A DNA stretch of 64,000 nt, taken from assembly GCA_009599575.1 (NCBI GenBank), contig VWND01000038.1:1-64000 (forward strand). The letters run 5' to 3'. The stretch is from Blumeriella jaapii (Eukaryota > Ascomycota > Leotiomycetes > Helotiales > Drepanopezizaceae). Below are positions 57,740-64,000 of the stretch, one piece after another; the stretch's first letter is position 1, and every line of letters begins with the position of its first letter. The notes below the pieces were generated by a model. The model made no database searches. It was not told the origin of the DNA and was given only the letters and a program-made list of their open reading frames with translations. The translations under genes were made by a program, and so were the position numbers.

Positions 57740-59400
57740 GCCTTTATTCCGACCTTTTTTCATTTTTTTTAATATAATTTTAATAACTGGTTTTTTAGCA
57801 ATTATTTTTATAAAATATTTTATTTAAATATTATTTTTAGCTTTTATAATATTATTCGGCCTTTACGGCCTATTCGTAAAAAGTATTATTCGAAGATTAA
57901 TAAAAAGCAAAAGGTTTTGGCGAATTATCTGACTTATATACGTAATATTAGTTTCTGATATTATTTTTTTTTTAGGCTTTTAATTTCTAAAAGCGATTGA
58001 TTTTTTTATACGTATACTTTCGTATATAACGTGCGTTACGCCTTCGAAATAACGTGCGGTTTTTTCCGCTTTCGGTCGTGAATTATAACTGTTTTTTTCG
58101 CTTTTGGTCGTAAATTATGGCTATTCTGCTATTTTGTTTTTTTTATTTTCGATAACGCTCGCATTTTCGTTTAAAAAAGCTTTTTTTTTTAAAATAGCCG
58201 TAATTTTTCTGCTTAACTTTTTTTTTCTTTTTTATTTTTATTTTTTTATCAGTTTTTTTCTATTTTAATTAATTGCTTTTCGCCGCGTTCGCCGCGAATT
58301 TTCAAAATGCTTTTAATTTTTATCTGTTTTCGGTATGTCCGCCTAATTTTACGCGAAAATATTATAACGGCCTTTTTGCTTTTTTACGTTTTCGAGCTTT
58401 TTAGCGTAAAATGTAACCGCTGCAAAGCTTCGTATATTTAATGCTTTTTTATAAATTTTTTAAATTTTTATTCGAATTCGCTTTTAATTAGCTATAAGTT
58501 TCTGCCGCACGCGCTATCGAAGCGTAAATTTTTTTCGCGAATTTTAACGATTTTATAAATCGTTTCGATGCTGTTATAATCGCTGCCGCTTTTTTTTTTT
58601 TTGCTGCCGAAGCTAAAGCTTTTGTTAAAACTTTTATCGATTTTATTATTTACGACGTTTATATAAATCGTTTAAAAAAAAATAACGCTTCGGCTTTTAT
58701 AATAGTCGAAAATCGTACGAATCGCGCCGCGGCTCGGGCTGCCGCTGCCGCTTTTGCCGGTTTAGCGGCTGCTGCTGTTTTAAAAGCTTTGGCTGCGCCG
58801 GCCTTTTTATTTAACGACGCTAATATAAAACGTATTTTCCGACGTTTCGAAAACGTCGTTCGGATTTATTTTAATTAATTAAATTAAATTCTGGATTTTT
58901 ACGAAAATATCGTAATTGCAATTTAAAATTCGATTACGGCTATTATAAAAGCTTTAATTAAAATAAATCGAATATTTTGCGAATTCGTTTAATATTAATT
59001 TTTTTTAGCTTGCCGCTGTTTTTAAGTTTGAAAAAAATAGCGATAAAAAAAAAAAAAAAATAATAATAATAAAAATAAATAAGTTTAGCGAAAATTTTAA
59101 GGTTTTTTAAATGTTTTTATTTTTTTTTTTTTGCTTTTACGACGCGCATTCGTTACTGCTCCGTTGCTATTATTTATCGTATTTTTCAAATATTTTTTTA
59201 TAATTTTTTTTGCGTTCGTAAAATGGTTTTTTGGCTTTTAAAAATTTTCGTTTAATAAATAACTTTTTTATCGTATTAAATAATATCGGCTTTTTTTTGT
59301 ATTTTTATAAATTTGTATTAATTTGATTTTGTATTTTTCGGATTTTTAAAATTTTATTATATTATTTTTCGGCTCGGTGTCGTTTCGACCCTGCCAAAAT
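57740..59400. other. Unassigned RIP-degraded sequence with an Ala-rich coding-like stretch
   Basis: Lies between the LTR-like block and the recognisable integrase of gypsy-C. On the minus strand 58800-58690 reads AAKAFKTAAAAKPAKAAAAARAAAR, followed by Lys-rich sequence, suggesting an Ala/Lys-rich, probably helical protein region. It may be the C-terminal part of the gypsy-C polyprotein or another element. 57740-58100 and 58830-59400 show only AT-rich sequence with poly-A or poly-T runs and no motif I recognise. Confidence 0.4.
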
Positions 59401-62400
59401 TTTAATAAAAAAACGTAAAAAATATCGTAAATACGATATTAAAAAAGAAACTCGAATTAGTAAGCTTAGCCGTGCTTATATATAATTCGTTTAATTTTAA
59501 AAAACTTTAAATATTTATTTGAAAGCTTTCGAAAAAATCGCAGTTATCGAAGGTTTTTAATCGATAATAATATTTTATCGCTTATTTAAAATTTAATTTT
59601 TTTGTATTTAGCGTCGTAAAACCTTTTATAATTCGCGTTGGCTTTTTTTAATTTTTTACTAAATATATTTTTTTTTTTTTGCAATATTTTAATTCGTTTT
59701 TTCGCTAATGGTATTTTTTTTTTACGACGTCGCTTTCGACGTTGCTGTTAAGTTTTAAATAAAAGCCGTATAATATGCGAAAAAAAATAAAATTCGTAAA
59801 GGCGTATATCGAATTATTATACGTAAATTCGGCTAAAGCAAGCTTCGTAGCTTAATTGTTTTATCGATAATCGTAATACGTGCGAAAATAAAATTCTAAA
59901 ACTTAATTTTAACGTTCCGTTTGGCTATTTGTTTAAAAATAAAAAGCGGTGCTTAATCGACGTCGTATTTGTAAATAAAATATTATTAAAAACCAAAATT
60001 TATTAATAAAAATTAACTTTTTGTTTATAATAATCTTTTAAAAACAGCTAAAATCTTTGTAAACGTATTATATAAATATTTTAGCTAAATTTAAAACTGA
60101 AATCGTTTTTTGTATCGATATATATTTCGACAGCTTCGTATATCGGTTTATTATAACGAATATCGAATCGTAAATACGATTTCGTTTTGCTAAAAAGTAA
60201 ATTCGTAATAAAATTTATAATTTTTTTTTTTTAAAATTTTGTAAAAATCGAAAAAAAAGCTAATTCGTTATAAAATCGATGTTTTCTAGATTTGCTTTTT
60301 TAGCACTTTTTATACGTATTAACGTAACGCTTTACGTCGCTTCGTAAACCAGGCCAAAAATACTTTTTTTCGACCAGTTCTAGCGTTCGCCGAAAGTTTT
60401 AATAGCCGGCGGTCGGATCGTCGTAATTAATTTTTAATATTTCGCTTTTAATAACGTTTTTATTCGAAATATACGTACGTTTTTTATAATATAATAATTT
60501 CTTTTAGCTTATACGCCAGTATTTCTCGGATCCGGCTCGATTGTTTTACGAAGCCGATTCGTATATTTTTTATAATATAAAAAAATCAGATTTTTGCAAT
60601 TTAAAAATAGTTTTGTAAATCGGTTTTGCTAGCTTGTTATTAGCCGTTTCGAATTATAATAATACAGCGGCTACGCTTCGTGGTATATATTATTTGCAAT
60701 TAATAATATTAGCAAATAACAATTCGGCGAAAAAACTTTTTATTTAGTTTTTTTCGTTTGCTTTTTATTTTTTAATTCCGTTAATAAAAGCTTCGAATAT
60801 TTATCGGCGCAAAATAATTTATATTTCGATTTTAAGCGTATTTTTATTGCGAAAAACATTTTAAAATTTTTTAAATAAGCTAATTTCAGCTTACGATATA
60901 ACGTAGACAGCTGTTTGTTATTTTTTTTTTAAATTTTTTTTTAAATTTGGCCGGCGAAAAAAACCATTCGCCGAATTAAAAACTTTTGTTTTATATTCGA
61001 TTGTAAAATCGTATTTAATTAATTCGTCGGCCTATTTCGCTTAACGTCCGTTTAAACGTTTTTTCGTAAAAAAGTATTTTAAATTATAATAATTTATACG
61101 CATAATAATAACGTCGAAAACGCTACGTAAATATTAATTTTATTATTTAAAAACGTAAATGATAATTATTAATTTAGCGTCGTAAACTTCGTATTTTTAT
61201 TTTATAAAAAAAAGCTTTTTCGAATAATATACGATAAAATGCCAACGTATTTTCGCATTTTTCTCGAATAATTAAAATAATATTTCGCTTATAACGAATT
61301 TCGAAGCGTTTATTTCGATTTGGATTTTTAATCGAAAATCGAAATAGCGTAAAATCGGTGTTCGGCAAAACTTTTTTTTTAAAAGTAAAAAAGCGATTTT
61401 CGCTTCGAATAAAAAACGAAAAAGGCCCGATATTTTTTCTCGTTATATTTTTTTTAAAAAATCTATAATAAATCGGCAAAGCTTAGCGTAATTTTTAATA
61501 AAACGTTTGTAAAAATTAATAAAATCTAAAAACATTTAAATATTTCGCTACGTAATAAAAAAAGGCTATTTCCGAATATTATTTACTTTTTTTAAATCCA
61601 TTTTAATTTCCGTAAAAATAACGACGAAATTTAGAAACTTAACCGTATTCGTATCGAAGATATATTTTTTTAGATTTTCGTAAAATTTGTTAATACGAAG
61701 TTTTTCGAAAACTTTTTACCGCGTTTATATAATCGTCGGGATTTTCGAAAAATATTAAAATATCGTCGAAATAAATTATATACGTAATATTTATTAAACC
61801 GATTAAAACTTAATTAATATACGCTTGGAAAGTTGCTAATGCGTTCGAAAAGCCGAAAAATAATACGCAATATTCGAAATGTCCGTAACGAATACGAAAC
61901 GCAGTTTTTTATTTATTTCCTTTTTTTATTCGAAAGCGATAATACGCCTAAATAAAATTTAATTTAATAAATATTTTAGCTCTTTTTAAACGATTTAAAA
62001 TTTCGCTTATAAAAAATAAAAAAGTTCGATTTTTAACCGTAATTGCGTTTAAACTTTTATAATCGACGTATAATCGTAAATTTCCGTTTTTTTTCGGTAT
62101 AAATATTACCGGTGCGCCGGCAAAGCTAATAGATTTTTTTATTTAATTTTTTTTTAAATTCGAATCGAAATATTCGCGTAATTCGATAAATTCAGATTTC
62201 GATAAAAAATAAATTAATTTTTAAAAAAAGTTTTTTTTTTTCGCGAAGTTTATTCGATGCTTTATAAAATAATAAAAAGCTAGAATAACCGCGGCGGTAT
62301 CGTCGAATACGTCGGCGTAATCGTCGTATTTAAAAAATAATTAATGTTGTTTTTTAATAGCTTTTTTCAAAACGATACAAAACGCTTGCTTTTTTTTGAA

Positions 62401-64000
62401 TTTTTTTTTAAAACGTTTAATTATAACGAAATTAAATTATAAGCGTTCGATTGAATATCGCTACGATTTAGCTCGAAAGCTTATAACGGGATCGATATTT
62501 CGCAATTAAAAAAATCCTAAAATAAATAAAACTTTTAGAATATTTATATCGTAAATTACGAAATCGTTTTGTATTTTTTTAATTGTTTTATAATTATTAA
62601 TAACGCGAATAAATTACGTATGCGTGCCGTAAATAATTACTTTTTTTTTTTAATCGTAAATAAATTAATACGTTTTTGAATTAGTTTTTATTTATATTTA
62701 ATTAATAACTTTTGGATTACGCAGTTTTTTTTCGCGCCGCAGTCGATAAAAGCTCGTTTCGTACGAATTTCGCTTTTATTGTTTTTTTAATTTCGACTGA
62801 AATTATTATTTTTTGTTTTTTTTTTTCGTTCGATTTTATTAATAACGACGAAATTAAAATCGAGCGAAAGCTTTTTCCGAATTTTTAAATTTGTTAGCTT
62901 CGGAGCAATTTAAAATTATATATTTTTTTTTATTATATTTATAATATTCGATTTTTAAATAATTAATTATACGATATCTTTTTTTTTAGCAGCGACTGTA
63001 TTTCGAAAAATAAAAAAAATCGTTAAAAGTTCTAAGATTTTAAAAGATTTTATTAAAATTGTCGTTTTTTCGCTTTCGTTTTTCTTTTTATAATATGTTT
63101 TCGAATCGAAGACGGTATATATTTATTTTAGTTTTTAAGTTTTAATTGTAAATATAATTTTTTTTTTTTTTTTTTTTTTTTTTGCGTTCGTTTCGTCGTT
63201 TATTATTTTTCGTTTCGTCGCTAATAATTTTATTAGCATTTTCGATACGACGAGCGATTAATATTAATTTTTCGTACGAGCTTATAGCTGCAGTATTGCT
63301 TCGTTTGATAATTTCTTTTCGAAAAGTAAGTCGGAGTTTTGCGAAAAGCATTTTCTTTTTAATCGCATCGTTTATTATTTGCAACTGCTGTTCGAAATTA
63401 TTTAAATAAGCAACGAAATCGTTAATTAATTTATATTTTTGCTTTGTTTTATTATATAAATTCGAAGCCGCGATTTTTCGATTTTTCGTATTTATTAAAA
63501 AGTTTAATATTTATTTTTTAAAATCGTTTTATATGGTTCGAATATTCGTAAAACGTCGTTTGTATCCGGTTTATTTTTTTTTTTTTTATCGTCGAAAGCT
63601 AAAACACAAACGTTAATTTTTTTTTAATTAATATAAAATATTATTTTTTTATTTTAACGGAAACTTCGTTTTGTACGCCGAATAAAAAATTGAATTTTTT
63701 TAGTATTTTTTTTTCGATATATTAAAAAGTTTTTTATTTTTAATACTTTTCGGCTCGAATTCGCTATGTTTTTTATAAAAAATATAATATATTTAAAAAA
63801 AATGCTAAATCGTTTTTAATAAATATTATTATCGTAATACTTCGAGGATATTTTATAATAATCGCCGGCTTAAATTATTTTCTGTTTTTTCTTAATTAAA
63901 GCGGTATTAAAAAATATAAAAATATTTTTTTCGATATTTTCGAAAGCGTTAAATTTTTATTGAAATTGTTTAATTTTTTTTCGGAATTCGTTTCGGCGTT
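59400..64000 (-). mobile_element. Gypsy-C, minus-strand Ty3/gypsy polyprotein, 5' end outside the window
   Basis: Minus strand, from high to low coordinates. Protease about 62790-62700: RAFIDCGAKKNCVIQ, active site DCG at 62736-62744 intact. RT about 62140-61600: LYVDYKSL near 62050, [11 protein letters not shown], and YFDD at 61762-61773, so both catalytic Asp codons are intact. RNase H begins in the open piece 61479-61174 (FYRFFKKNITRKNIGPFSFF, a decayed FYRRFI..FS.IA.PLT). Integrase zinc region 60440-60330: NYDDPTAGY.NFRRTLELVEKKYFWPGLRSDVKRYVNT. Core: NIDFITN (about 60275) then YDSIFVIINRYTKLSKYISI. Gag probably occupies 62900-64000 but is not resolved. Many stops; dead copy. Confidence 0.85.

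Noticed and set aside
63142..63409. Opposed open frames near 63.2 kb
   Set aside because: The minus frame is Lys-rich from a poly-A run and may be part of gypsy-C gag, but no motif supports a separate gene.

Overview
The window looks like a subtelomeric or other repeat-rich, gene-poor compartment of a filamentous ascomycete (Pezizomycotina). Three things point there. The repeats carry heavy C:G to T:A decay with CpG largely spared, as expected of repeat-induced point mutation (RIP). There is a decayed telomere-linked RecQ-type helicase (TLH) family. The transposons are typically fungal: Ty3/gypsy with a chromodomain, Ty1/copia, and a Tad1-like LINE. I found no intact protein-coding gene, rRNA or CRISPR array. 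Almost every recognisable coding stretch is a broken remnant.

Layout. 1-5646: extremely T-rich, G-poor degenerate tandem repeats in which ACGC is the most conserved piece. 5647-19730 and 19731-34138: two head-to-tail copies of a ~14-kb segment. Each copy holds, in order: more of the T-rich array; a short GC-richer island with three hairpins; a ~300-bp degenerate repeat; CTATTT minisatellites; a minus-strand RecQ/TLH pseudogene; a Pro/Lys-coding minisatellite; a structured ~400-bp GC-richer leader with a tRNA-like A box/B box pair; a 206-bp satellite array (11-12 units); and a 186-bp satellite array with telomere-like TTAGGGTTAG motifs. Both copies end in a 20-bp palindrome (perfect in the first). 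The first copy still has helicase motifs I, II and VI; the second has lost all three through G-to-A type changes.

34139-64000 is a transposon graveyard with a readable order of events. A minus-strand copia remnant is cut off exactly where the second 14-kb copy ends. Next comes a GC-rich LTR with perfect 9-bp inverted ends, then the 3' end of a minus-strand Tad1-like LINE. The LINE RNase H domain is split by a plus-strand chromodomain gypsy element (gypsy-A). Gypsy-A is itself split, in its own RNase H domain, by an 11.3-kb plus-strand gypsy element (gypsy-B). The LINE resumes at 56761 and stops at another LTR-like block at 57548. From about 59.4 kb to the end lies a minus-strand gypsy polyprotein (gypsy-C) whose 5' end is outside the window.

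Most promising for follow-up: the ~3 kb of unrecognised, protein-like sequence between integrase and 3' LTR of gypsy-B; the paired satellites that bound the helicase unit (one with an ORF and three palindromes per unit, one with an embedded telomere-like motif); and the palindrome at both ends of duplication copies. All family assignments were made by reading translations by eye, without database searches.
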